DNA from: Pelagibacteraceae bacterium
GTDB taxonomy: Bacteria > Pseudomonadota > Alphaproteobacteria > Pelagibacterales > Pelagibacteraceae
Reading direction: 5' to 3'
Assembly: GCA_017640245.1 (NCBI GenBank)
Contig: JAGFWA010000002.1
Span: 1 to 37,360 of the forward strand
Length of the DNA stretch: 37,360 nt
Part shown: positions 1 through 7,882 of the stretch, one piece after another
Numbering within the stretch: position 1 is the stretch's first letter
Layout: each line of letters starts with the position of its first letter
Notes under the pieces: generated by a model
What the model was told of the DNA's origin: nothing
Databases searched by the model: none
The model's input: only the letters and a program-made list of their open reading frames with translations
Made by a program: the position numbers and the translations under genes

Positions 1-887
1 CGAATTTCATGAGCTAAATCAGCAGAACTGTTTTCTGCTCTTCTGGTTCGTTTCTGTAAATCTTTTGTCATATTATTTAAAGATCTTGATAAAAGACCTA
101 GCTCATCACTTCTGTATAAAAACTTTTCAATTTTTCCAAAAGATTCGTCCTTGGCTTGAATTGATTCTGTATATCGAACTAAGCCCGCAATAGGTTTAAG
201 AATATATCTATTAAGAAATATAGAAAATATAAAGACTGCAATGCCTATTGCAAAGACTGTTCTAAGAATAAAATTTCTTCTTTCTTCTACTGCAGTTAAA
301 ATTTCATTAGCTTGTTCAGTAACCATAATATAACCAAGAACTTGGCCGTTGACAGTAACATCGTCTAATGTTTTTACATAAAAATTATTGTTTTCTTCTA
401 TTTGAAGTACTATTGGATCGTCATTTTTTTTTTTTATTAAATTTTTTATATTTTCATTTTCTTTTTTCTTAACCAATTTCTCATTCTTTAATTCACTGTC
501 TTGAGGTGAAAATTTTTCATTAATATTTTCTTCAAGAATGATATCGGATTTTGAAAAAACGTTTTGATCTAAATCCAATACGTTGCTATCTCCAATTAAT
601 CTTCCGTCTCCATTGTAAAATTGTACCCTTTCCAAATTTTGAAATAAAAATCTAGTTGAAAGTAAAAAATTTTTAAGACTTTTTTCTTCAAAATTTATTT
701 TAAGCCTTTCAATATGATTAGAGGTGTTACCTATTATGACGGTATGTTTTTCGGTGTGTTGTTTTACTAAATTGGGCTGTATAGCCTGAAGATAAAAAAA
801 TGTAAATAGCCCTAAAACTAAAAAAATAAAAAAATTAAAAATTAAAAACTTTCGTAATATCGACGATGAACTTCTCACTAATTTCAT
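1..887 (-). CDS. chvG: ChvG/ExoS-type sensor histidine kinase, 3' part outside the window
   Basis: Inner-membrane sensor kinase that would phosphorylate ChvI, the regulator encoded directly upstream; in alphaproteobacteria this pair senses acid or envelope stress. I translated about 295 residues from ATG at 887. There is a first membrane segment (about residues 13-33) and a periplasmic sensor region of about 170 residues, unusually rich in Lys, Glu and Asn around 120-160. A second membrane segment follows (about 207-227), then a HAMP linker (about 228-283) and the start of the dimerisation/phosphoacceptor domain. The reading frame runs off the window just after the H-box SADLAHEI, in which His293 is the predicted phosphorylated residue, so the ATPase domain is not visible. 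The start overlaps the chvI stop (TAATG), indicating translational coupling. The kinase class is clear; the ChvG assignment rests on its pairing with ChvI and the H-box. Confidence 0.88.
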   Translation of the reverse strand, partial: MKLVRSSSSILRKFLIFNFFIFLVLGLFTFFYLQAIQPNLVKQHTEKHTVIIGNTSNHIERLKINFEEKSLKNFLLSTRFLFQNLERVQFYNGDGRLIGDSNVLDLDQNVFSKSDIILEENINEKFSPQDSELKNEKLVKKKENENIKNLIKKKNDDPIVLQIEENNNFYVKTLDDVTVNGQVLGYIMVTEQANEILTAVEERRNFILRTVFAIGIAVFIFSIFLNRYILKPIAGLVRYTESIQAKDESFGKIEKFLYRSDELGLLSRSLNNMTKDLQKRTRRAENSSADLAHEI

Positions 888-1585
888 TAACTAACATTCC
901 ATCTATAGCCGCTTCCATATCGAGTTTCAATTGATGAAAATTTTTCATCGACTTTTTTAAATTTTTTTCTTATTCTTTTAATATGACTATCAATTGTTCT
1001 GTCCTCGATATCTGTATTCTCTTTATAAGCTATATCCATAAGATGTGCTCGTTCTTTAATCACGCCTGGTCTTTTTGCAAGTTCCCTGACTATGGAGAAT
1101 TCTGTAGTGGTTAATTTTTCTGGTAAAGCTTTTCCTCCCCATTCACATTCAAGTTGATTAGGATCAAGTTTAAGCTTTCCGTGAGTGATTAAACTTTTAA
1201 TCTCCTCTATAGGATTGCTTACTTTTCTCAGCTGAACTCTGATTCTTTCGATTAGTACTTTGATTGAAAAACCTCCAGATTTTTTTATGAAATCGTCAGC
1301 GCCTAACTTTAACGAAAGTAATTCGTCTACTTCTTCATCTTTTGACGTGAGAAATATAATCGGAATGGACATTTTTTTCTTTATTCTTTTAAGCAATTCT
1401 TCTCCGTCCATTTTTGGCATTTTTATATCAACTACAGCTAAATCAGGAGGGTTTCTTGATAGTCCTACTAAAGCACTTTCACCATCAATGTATGTTTGAA
1501 CTTTAAAGCCTTCTCGTTCCAGAGCCATGCTAATACTTGTTAAAATATTTCTATCATCATCAACAAGTGCGATAGTTTTTGACAT
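887..1585 (-). CDS. chvI: Response regulator ChvI (OmpR family)
   Basis: Cytoplasmic DNA-binding response regulator, partner of the ChvG kinase encoded just downstream. The 232 residues comprise a receiver domain (about 1-120) with acidic pocket Asp9-Asp11 and phosphoacceptor Asp53 in VVDIKMP, then an OmpR/PhoB winged helix (about 135-230). The recognition part RTIDSHIKRIRKKF and the C-terminal YGSGYRW are typical of ChvI. One oddity: after GADDFIK the receiver normally has a Lys-Pro dipeptide (KPF), but here it reads KKSGGFS, so the proline is replaced by Ser-Gly-Gly with no sign of a frameshift. The gene has a strong promoter of its own at 1602-1629 and overlaps chvG by one base. The family call is secure; what the altered loop does to signalling is unknown. 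Confidence 0.93.
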   Translation of the reverse strand: MSKTIALVDDDRNILTSISMALEREGFKVQTYIDGESALVGLSRNPPDLAVVDIKMPKMDGEELLKRIKKKMSIPIIFLTSKDEEVDELLSLKLGADDFIKKSGGFSIKVLIERIRVQLRKVSNPIEEIKSLITHGKLKLDPNQLECEWGGKALPEKLTTTEFSIVRELAKRPGVIKERAHLMDIAYKENTDIEDRTIDSHIKRIRKKFKKVDEKFSSIETRYGSGYRWNVS

Positions 1586-1601
1586 AGTTAATTCCAGTTA
1601 A

Positions 1602-1629
1602 TTTATAGTAGTTTAAAAAAAATTGTCAA
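1602..1629 (-). promoter_or_regulatory. Sigma-70-type promoter for chvI-chvG
   Basis: On the minus strand the -35 hexamer is TTGACA (1624-1629) and the -10 hexamer is TATAAA (1602-1607), separated by 16 bases. This is near consensus. It lies between the polA stop and the chvI start, so transcription would begin about ten bases upstream of chvI ATG at 1585. No hairpin separates polA from it, so read-through from polA is also possible. Confidence 0.65.
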
Positions 1630-1649
1630 AATTTAGGCATTAATTAATT

Positions 1650-4418
1650 TTAATGTGCCTCTCCCCAATTGTTACCTGAATTAATGTTTACATCTAAGGG
1701 GGTTGTAAACATATGATATTCCGAACTTGAAATTGATTCCATAGTTTTTTTAACGATTTTCTCAACAGAAATTTGATCGCTTTTCAAACATTCAAATACT
1801 AATTCATCATGTATTTGTAAAAGCATTTTTGTATCATACATTTTATTTAGTTCGATTAATTCGCTAATTTTAATCATGGCAAGCCTGATAATATCGGCTG
1901 CAGAACTTTGGATTGGAGCATTGATAGCCGCTCTTTCTTGAAAGCTTCTAACATTAAAGTTTTTATCGTTAATTCCTCTTAAATGAATTCTTCTGCCAAA
2001 AATATTATTTACATAGCCATGTTTTCTACAAAATTTGATTGTCGTCTGCATATATTCTTTTATTTCTGGAAATTTTTTAAAATAAGAATTGATAAATTCT
2101 AGAGCCTCTTCATTTGATACAGAAATCTGTTTTGCAAGGCCATATTGCGTGAGGCCATAAATTATTCCAAAATTAATAGTTTTGGCTTTTCTTCTTAAAT
2201 TTTCATCTACCTCTTTCAAAGAAACATTAAAAACCTGGCTGGCTGTTAAGCTGTGAATATCATCTTTATTTGTAAATGCTTTTTTTAATTCTTTAACATC
2301 AGCCAAATCAGCCAATATTCTCATCTCAATCTGATTATAGTCAGCTGCTATTAAAATATTATTTTTTTCGGCAATAAATGCTTTTCTAATTTCTCTTCCG
2401 TCTTCTGTTTTGATTGGAATATTTTGTAAATTAGGATCGCTGGAGGCTAATCTTCCGGTATTTGTTGCGGCTAACAGAAAGGATGTATGAACTCTATTAG
2501 TGTTTGGGTTTATGTGTTCCTGCAAGGCATCAGAGTATGTATTCTTTAATTTTGATAATTGCCTCCAATCTAAAACTAATCTCGGAAACTTGTGCCCCTT
2601 AAAGGATAAATCTTCCAAAACTGAAGCACTAGTGGCTAGGCTTCCTTTTCTTGTCTTTTTTAACTTTGCAATTTTTAATTCATTGTAAATTATTTCACCC
2701 AGCTGTTTAGGTGAACCTATATTAAATTCTTTATTGGCTATGGAATAAATCTCTTTTTCAATTTTTTTAATTTTATCACCAAATTTTTTAGACAATTTTT
2801 TTAGGTAAGCATTATCAACTTTAATGCCATTCATCTCAATCTGCGAAAGTATTTTTACCAGGGGTTTCTCAAATACTTCATAAACTCTATTAAGCTTCTC
2901 TTGATCTAGTCGTTGCTTTAATAATTCGTAAAGCCTAAAGGTGACATCCGCATCTTCTGCTGCATATTCTGTGGCTCTTTTTAAATCAACATCAGGAAAA
3001 GTTATTTTGTTTTTTCCTGTGCCAACCAAATCTTTAAAAGAAATTGTTTTGTGATTTAAATGAAGTTCTGACAAGGTATCAAGATTATGACGATTAATAC
3101 CCGCATCCAAAGTATACGATGCCAACATCGTATCTTCTATTGGCTGTATATCTATATTATGTTTTTTTAAAACTATGTAATCAAATTTAATATTTTGACC
3201 AATTTTTTTAATACTTGGGTCTTCAAGAATTTTTTTAACCTTTTTAAGAACTAAGTTTATGTTTAAACAATTCTGTTTTTTATGTTTTAAAGGAATATAA
3301 CAGGCATCATTGGGAGCATAGCAAAATGAGATTCCTACCAAATCGGTTTCCACAGGATAAAGAGAGGTTGTTTCTGTATCAACAGATATTAAGGGTTTTT
3401 GCTGAAGAATAGAGATCCATTTATCGAGTTGACTTTCATCGGTAATGGTTTCATATTTTTTTAAATCAATTTTTTTTTGGTTTGTTTTTTTATTCACATT
3501 TTTTATTTTATTATTTGACTCCCCATACAAACTGATCGCTTGACTCAAAAGTCTGTTAAATTCCATCTCTCTTAAAAAATTATATAGTTTATCTTTTTCA
3601 ACTTCTTTTATTGAAAAATTTTCAATTTTATCTTTAACTGAAACATCATCTTTCAAAGTAACAAGTTCTCTGCTGATCAAAGCAGTTTTTTTATTGTTAA
3701 TTAGTGTTTCTTTTCTTTTTTTTTGTGGGATTTCATCTGCTTTATCTAATAAACGATCTAAAGTTTTATATTTATTAATTAATTCAGCTGCCGTTTTAAC
3801 TCCTATACCTGGAACACCTGGCACATTATCAGAGGAATCTCCGACCAAGGACTGGACGTCGATCACCTGTTGAGGTTTAACACCAAATTTTTCCATTACT
3901 TCTTTTTCACCAATAACCTTGCTTTTCATTGGATCAAATAGTCTTATATTTTTAGAAACCAGTTGCATTAAATCTTTATCCGATGAAATTATTGTAACCT
4001 TAGCGCCTAAATTTCGAATCTGCTTAGCATAGGTTGCTATTAAATCATCAGCCTCATAATTTAGTTGCTCAATAGAAGGTAGGTTAAAAGCTCGAACGGC
4101 TTTTCTTATATACTCAAACTGAGGAACTAAATCGTCAGGTGTTTCTGACCGATTAGCTTTATAATCCTTGTAAATTTCATTTCTAAAATTTTTTCTTGCA
4201 GAATCAAATATAACTGCAAAGTGAGTAGGTTTATTTTCCGAGTCATCAGATCTGGACTCTTCTAGTAATTTAAAAAGCATGTTACTAAAACCACTGACTG
4301 CCCCAGTGGGCAAACCATCGCTCTTCCTTGATAGAGGTGGTAATGCGTAATAAGCCCTAAAAATATATCCAGATCCATCTACTAAATAAAAGTGATCTGT
4401 TTTTTTTATCGCGCTCAT
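1650..4418 (-). CDS. polA: DNA polymerase I
   Basis: Repair and Okazaki-fragment polymerase, 922 residues, full length for the family. The N-terminal 5'-3' exonuclease/flap domain (about 1-300) shows Asp14, FDS at 71-73, the YEADD box (121-125), SDKD (146-149) and VGDSSDNVPG (192-201). The 3'-5' proofreading domain (about 325-510) keeps the acidic set Asp347, Glu349, Asp413 and Asp491, so proofreading looks intact. The polymerase domain carries motif A (DYNQIEMR, Asp693), motif B (RRKAKTINFGIIYG, 742-755) and motif C (IHDE, 869-872). It is transcribed towards chvI and divergently from the ABC ATPase gene at 4466, with only 47 bases between them. No unusual features were seen. Confidence 0.98.
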   Translation of the reverse strand: MSAIKKTDHFYLVDGSGYIFRAYYALPPLSRKSDGLPTGAVSGFSNMLFKLLEESRSDDSENKPTHFAVIFDSARKNFRNEIYKDYKANRSETPDDLVPQFEYIRKAVRAFNLPSIEQLNYEADDLIATYAKQIRNLGAKVTIISSDKDLMQLVSKNIRLFDPMKSKVIGEKEVMEKFGVKPQQVIDVQSLVGDSSDNVPGVPGIGVKTAAELINKYKTLDRLLDKADEIPQKKRKETLINNKKTALISRELVTLKDDVSVKDKIENFSIKEVEKDKLYNFLREMEFNRLLSQAISLYGESNNKIKNVNKKTNQKKIDLKKYETITDESQLDKWISILQQKPLISVDTETTSLYPVETDLVGISFCYAPNDACYIPLKHKKQNCLNINLVLKKVKKILEDPSIKKIGQNIKFDYIVLKKHNIDIQPIEDTMLASYTLDAGINRHNLDTLSELHLNHKTISFKDLVGTGKNKITFPDVDLKRATEYAAEDADVTFRLYELLKQRLDQEKLNRVYEVFEKPLVKILSQIEMNGIKVDNAYLKKLSKKFGDKIKKIEKEIYSIANKEFNIGSPKQLGEIIYNELKIAKLKKTRKGSLATSASVLEDLSFKGHKFPRLVLDWRQLSKLKNTYSDALQEHINPNTNRVHTSFLLAATNTGRLASSDPNLQNIPIKTEDGREIRKAFIAEKNNILIAADYNQIEMRILADLADVKELKKAFTNKDDIHSLTASQVFNVSLKEVDENLRRKAKTINFGIIYGLTQYGLAKQISVSNEEALEFINSYFKKFPEIKEYMQTTIKFCRKHGYVNNIFGRRIHLRGINDKNFNVRSFQERAAINAPIQSSAADIIRLAMIKISELIELNKMYDTKMLLQIHDELVFECLKSDQISVEKIVKKTMESISSSEYHMFTTPLDVNINSGNNWGEAH

Positions 4419-4421
4419 GAA

Positions 4422-4454
4422 TTAATGATATCCTAATTTTTTTAATGATATAAT
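4422..4454 (+). promoter_or_regulatory. Likely promoter of the ABC ATPase gene, with a 10-bp direct repeat
   Basis: A perfect -10 hexamer TATAAT lies at 4449-4454, twelve bases before the ATG at 4466; no convincing -35 is visible. The ten bases TTAATGATAT occur twice in the same orientation, at 4422-4431 and 4442-4451, exactly 20 bp apart, in the 47-base gap shared with divergent polA. In DNA this AT-rich the repeat may be chance, but two-turn spacing over a -10 element would suit an operator. Confidence 0.4.
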
Positions 4455-4465
4455 AATATTAAATT

Positions 4466-5392
4466 ATGAACAAAATTGCATTATCTGCAGAAAATTTAAC
4501 TAAAATTTATTCAAAAAATAATAGCCTGGATAAATCTGTTTTAGCTTTAAACAAATTAAACCTGCAAGTAGAGCAGGGTGAAATTTTTGGTCTTTTAGGC
4601 CCTAATGGAGCTGGTAAGACAACGTTTATTAACATTTTAGGAGGGACAGTAATAAAAACTTCAGGCAAGGTTGAGTTGTGGGGTTTTGATTTGGATAATG
4701 ATCCAAGACAGATAAGAGCATCGATAGGTATTGTTCCACAAGAAGTTAATTTTGACCCCTTTTTTAGTCCCAGAAAATTACTTGAACTTCAAGCTGGTTT
4801 TTATGGAGTCAAAAAAGAGAACAGAATTACAGATTTAATTTTAAAAATGGTTTCGCTAGAAAAACAAGCCAATTCTTATGCAAGAAGCTTATCTGGCGGA
4901 ATGAAAAGGAGATTGCTTATTGCAAAAGCTATGGTGCACCAACCTCCAATTTTAATTTTAGACGAACCAACTGCGGGGGTAGACGTAGAATTAAGAAAAA
5001 ATTTGTGGGGAAATGTTAAAGAGCTAAATAAACTTGGAGTAACTATTATTCTTACAACACACTATCTTTATGAAGCCCAAGAAATGTGTGATCGTATTGG
5101 AATAATAAACAAAGGAAATTTAGTAGCACTAAATACCACTCAAAAACTTTTAGAACAAATTGAAACTAAAAAAATTAAATTTAAAGTTAAAAACTTTAAC
5201 AATTTTGAAAAGATCAAACTTAACAATGTTAAATTTATAAAAGATGATTCAGAAATAATTGCTATTTACAATAAAAATAAATTTAAATTTGATGAAATTA
5301 TAAATATTGTAAAAAAAAATGTTGAAATACTTGATATTTCAACTGATGATGCTGACCTAGAAGATGTATTTTTGGAAGTGACAAATAACTAG
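4466..5392 (+). CDS. ABC transporter ATP-binding protein, ABC-2/YadG-CcmA type, without adjacent permease
   Basis: Cytoplasmic ATPase subunit of an ABC exporter, 308 residues. It shows Walker A GPNGAGKT (45-52), Q-loop Gln92, signature LSGGM (142-146), Walker B ILILDEP (162-168) and H-loop His199. The C-terminal extension ends in DDADLEDVFLEV, as in drug/polysaccharide/Nod-factor exporter ATPases (YadG, NodI, DrrA types). These proteins normally sit beside an ABC-2 membrane permease, but the next gene is bioY. The sequence does not resemble the EcfA-type ATPases that serve BioY, so I infer the permease is encoded elsewhere. The substrate cannot be told from sequence. Confidence 0.9.
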   Translation: MNKIALSAENLTKIYSKNNSLDKSVLALNKLNLQVEQGEIFGLLGPNGAGKTTFINILGGTVIKTSGKVELWGFDLDNDPRQIRASIGIVPQEVNFDPFFSPRKLLELQAGFYGVKKENRITDLILKMVSLEKQANSYARSLSGGMKRRLLIAKAMVHQPPILILDEPTAGVDVELRKNLWGNVKELNKLGVTIILTTHYLYEAQEMCDRIGIINKGNLVALNTTQKLLEQIETKKIKFKVKNFNNFEKIKLNNVKFIKDDSEIIAIYNKNKFKFDEIINIVKKNVEILDISTDDADLEDVFLEVTNN

Positions 5393-5425
5393 ATTTTTTC
5401 TTTAAATCAAAGTAAGGATAAGAAT

Positions 5426-5971
5426 ATGGAACTAATTAAAAATTTAAAAGAAGTCTCGCTAGTAAAAAATCTATTTTTAGCAGTCCTGGGTACAATTGTT
5501 TTGGCAATATCAGCAAAAGTAAAAATTCCCTTTTATCCAGTGCCAATGACTATGCAAACTTTTGTGGTTTTGTTGCTTGGTGTATCTTTTGGATGGAGAT
5601 TAGGTTTGTTTACTATAACACTCTACTTAATTGAAGGTATAGCCGGATTGCCTGTTTTCGCAGGAACACCAGAAAAAGGAGCGGGAATAGTTTATTTTAT
5701 TGGTCCAACTATGGGATATCTTGTGGGATTTATGGTAGCAGTTTATTTAACAGGTCTTTTTAAATTTAAAAATAATTTTATAATAAATTTTATTAAATTA
5801 GTATTTGCGGTAAGTATGATATATCTTTTTGGTATGTTGTGGTTGGCAAAATTTACTGGGTGGGACAAAGTATTTATGGCTGGCGCACAACCTTTTCTTC
5901 TTGCTGAATTTTTTAAAATTCTACTTTTAACTATTCTGATTCCTAAAATTTCAAAATTTAGAAAATTATAG
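5426..5971 (+). CDS. bioY: Biotin transporter BioY
   Basis: Substrate-binding membrane protein of biotin uptake, 181 residues with about six hydrophobic segments. The N-terminal part has the family signature around FYPVPMTMQTFVVLLLG (residues about 33-49), followed by a GW..G segment and the AGLPVFAG motif (about 74-81). No bioM or bioN partner lies in the window, so it is either a solitary BioY or uses a shared ECF module. A good ribosome-binding site (AAGGA, seven bases before ATG) supports the start. The gene follows the ABC ATPase by 33 bases and ends two bases from the convergent regA stop. It implies dependence on external biotin, at least facultatively. Confidence 0.93.
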   Translation: MELIKNLKEVSLVKNLFLAVLGTIVLAISAKVKIPFYPVPMTMQTFVVLLLGVSFGWRLGLFTITLYLIEGIAGLPVFAGTPEKGAGIVYFIGPTMGYLVGFMVAVYLTGLFKFKNNFIINFIKLVFAVSMIYLFGMLWLAKFTGWDKVFMAGAQPFLLAEFFKILLLTILIPKISKFRKL

Positions 5972-5973
5972 AA

Positions 5974-6555
5974 TTAACGAGGTGATTTTTTAGAGAGAAT
6001 TCTCTGAAGAGTTCTTCTATGCATTTTTAGACGTCTTGCAGTTTCTGAGACATTCCTATTACAAAGCTCAAATACTCTGTGGATATGTTCCCATTTTACT
6101 CTATCTGCTGACATGGGATTTTCTGGCGGTTTAGCCTTTAAATTTGGAGCAGCCAGAAGAGCTGATTCAACATCGTCAGCATCAACTGGTTTAGCCATAT
6201 AATCTAAGGCTCCAGCCTTAACTGCAGCGACAGCAGTAGGTAGATTCCCGTATCCAGTGAGCATGACTATCCTGCTATCTTTTCTGGTCTTATTAATCTC
6301 CTGAACCACATCTAATCCATTTCCATCCTCCAATCTAAGATCGACAAGGGCAAAATTTGGCTGAAAGGATCTTGCTAATTTTATAGCATCTACAACGGTT
6401 TTAGCATCTTTTACTTCAAATCCTTTCTTCTCCATGGCTCTAGATAGCCTGTTTCGAAAGGAATCATCATCATCTACAATGAGTAGAGTTTTGTCCTCAA
6501 AGTCAGATATTTTTAAACCTGAAGGTGTTTGCTTAATACCGCCCATACATTCCAT
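5974..6555 (-). CDS. regA: Redox response regulator RegA/ActR (PrrA)
   Basis: DNA-binding response regulator of the global redox system controlling respiration and energy metabolism in alphaproteobacteria; its kinase RegB is encoded at 9807-11087. The receiver domain has the acidic cluster IVDDDDS and phosphoacceptor Asp72 in ALVDLRLEDG. A Pro-rich linker (about residues 139-147) leads to a Fis-type helix-turn-helix whose NVSETARRLKMHRRTLQRIL is nearly invariant in RegA. A longer frame opens with TTG at 6570. I prefer ATG at 6555 (193 residues) because AAAGGA sits six bases upstream of it. It diverges from the polyamine cluster starting at 6687, and its stop is two bases from that of bioY. 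The family call is very secure. Confidence 0.95.
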   Translation of the reverse strand: MECMGGIKQTPSGLKISDFEDKTLLIVDDDDSFRNRLSRAMEKKGFEVKDAKTVVDAIKLARSFQPNFALVDLRLEDGNGLDVVQEINKTRKDSRIVMLTGYGNLPTAVAAVKAGALDYMAKPVDADDVESALLAAPNLKAKPPENPMSADRVKWEHIHRVFELCNRNVSETARRLKMHRRTLQRILSKKSPR

Positions 6556-6686
6556 ATAGCATCCTTTCAAAAATTTTCAAAGAGTCTAGCTGAATTATTT
6601 TCTTTACATAAATTGCAAAAACTATTAAACGCGGAATACAGAAGCTTTTTTTACAAAATTTTTTAGAAGCTTTATTGTGTAATTAA
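6556..6686. other. Divergent regulatory gap between regA and the polyamine cluster
   Basis: This non-coding gap must hold the start signals for both regA (minus) and the decarboxylase gene (plus). The nonamer AGAAGCTTT occurs twice in direct orientation (6640-6648 and 6665-6673, 25 bp apart), separated by an AT-rich spacer. I found no convincing -35/-10 pair and no clear RegA-type GCGNC-N5-GNCGC site. The only GC-rich patch is ACGCGG near 6630. Confidence 0.3.
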
Positions 6687-7880
6687 ATGGGAACACATGT
6701 AATGCGAAAATTTAATAACGTTAACGAATTGGTTAACACTCTAAAACCTGAATATCCGGTCTATTGCATTAGACTTCAATCTATAAAAACATCTATAGAA
6801 TTTTTCAAGAAAAATTTTTCTGGAAGAATTCTTTATGCAGTCAAAACCAATCCTAACGAAAAAATACTAAAGAGCATAATTGATAATGGAATTAAAAATT
6901 TTGATGTAGCTTCAATCAATGAAGTTAAGTTAGTGAAAAAAATAGATTCTAAAGTTAAAATTTATTTTATGCATACTATAAAGAACAGAGAAAGTATTAA
7001 GGAAGCTTACTATCAGTATAGTGTTAAAGATTTCGCGTTGGATAGCAAAGATGAATTACTTAAAATTCTTCAGGCAACTAACAATGCTAAAGATTTAAAT
7101 CTCTTTGTTAGAATAGCTGTTTCGAATGAACATGCGGAAATTGATTTGTCTAGAAAGTTTGGAGCGCTTCCAAGTGAAGCTTTAGGATTATTAAGGCTAT
7201 GTAGAGAGCACGGAAAAAGAGTTGGTTTAAGTTTTCACGTAGGATCACAGTGTATGGATAAAATTTCTTTTTCAAAAGGCATTGCTGAAATTGGAAATAT
7301 AATTAAAAAAACAAAAATTGTTCCTGATGTAATTAACGTAGGTGGTGGATTTCCATCTATTTATCCAGACCTTAGGCCCGAACCCCTAGAAAATTATTTA
7401 GCTGAAATAAAAAAATCGTTAAATAATTTAAAGTTACCAAAGATGCCGGAAATTTTTTGTGAACCTGGTCGTGCAATTGTAGCTGAAAGCGGATCTACGA
7501 TTGTAAAAATTTTATTGAGAAAAAAACAAAAACTTTATATTAACGATGGAACTTATGGATCTTTATTTGATGCTGGAGTTCCAAACTTTGTTTTCCCTTC
7601 AAAAATGATTACAGATGGAAGGATCATATCCAAAAAATTAACCTCTTTTAATTTCTATGGCCCAACATGTGACAGTCTGGATTATATGAAAGGACCTTTT
7701 TTATTACCCAATAATATTAAAGAAGGAGACTATATTGAGCTCGGGCAGCTCGGGGCCTATGGGGCTACATTCAGGACAAAATTCAATGGTTTTTATTCGG
7801 ATGCCGTCTATCAAGTAGATGACAAACCTATTCTGTCAATGTACGATGACAAAGATAAGTTTGATTACTTGGTTGCGTAA
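6687..7880 (+). CDS. Fold-type III PLP-dependent decarboxylase (ornithine/lysine or arginine decarboxylase)
   Basis: Cytoplasmic alanine-racemase-fold amino-acid decarboxylase, 397 residues, the size of short alphaproteobacterial ornithine/lysine decarboxylases. The PLP lysine is Lys53 in YAVKTNP; other landmarks are HVGSQ (184-188), the phosphate-binding glycines VGGGFP (218-223), EPGR (259-262), YINDGTYGS (284-292) and the catalytic Cys328-Asp329 in GPTCDS. Ornithine to putrescine is the most probable reaction. Related enzymes also use lysine, and rarer fold members use arginine, which would suit the agmatinase two genes on. It leads a tight three-gene unit, with two bases separating it from the next gene. 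A second in-frame ATG at 6702 is an alternative start. The decarboxylase class is certain; the substrate is inferred. Confidence 0.9.
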   Translation: MGTHVMRKFNNVNELVNTLKPEYPVYCIRLQSIKTSIEFFKKNFSGRILYAVKTNPNEKILKSIIDNGIKNFDVASINEVKLVKKIDSKVKIYFMHTIKNRESIKEAYYQYSVKDFALDSKDELLKILQATNNAKDLNLFVRIAVSNEHAEIDLSRKFGALPSEALGLLRLCREHGKRVGLSFHVGSQCMDKISFSKGIAEIGNIIKKTKIVPDVINVGGGFPSIYPDLRPEPLENYLAEIKKSLNNLKLPKMPEIFCEPGRAIVAESGSTIVKILLRKKQKLYINDGTYGSLFDAGVPNFVFPSKMITDGRIISKKLTSFNFYGPTCDSLDYMKGPFLLPNNIKEGDYIELGQLGAYGATFRTKFNGFYSDAVYQVDDKPILSMYDDKDKFDYLVA

Positions 7881-7882
7881 TA

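Noticed and set aside
1251-1280. Frameshift or assembly error in chvI at the KKSGGFS loop.
   Set aside because: The frame is continuous with conserved residues on both sides, and the change is a net six-base insertion, so a simple indel error is unlikely.
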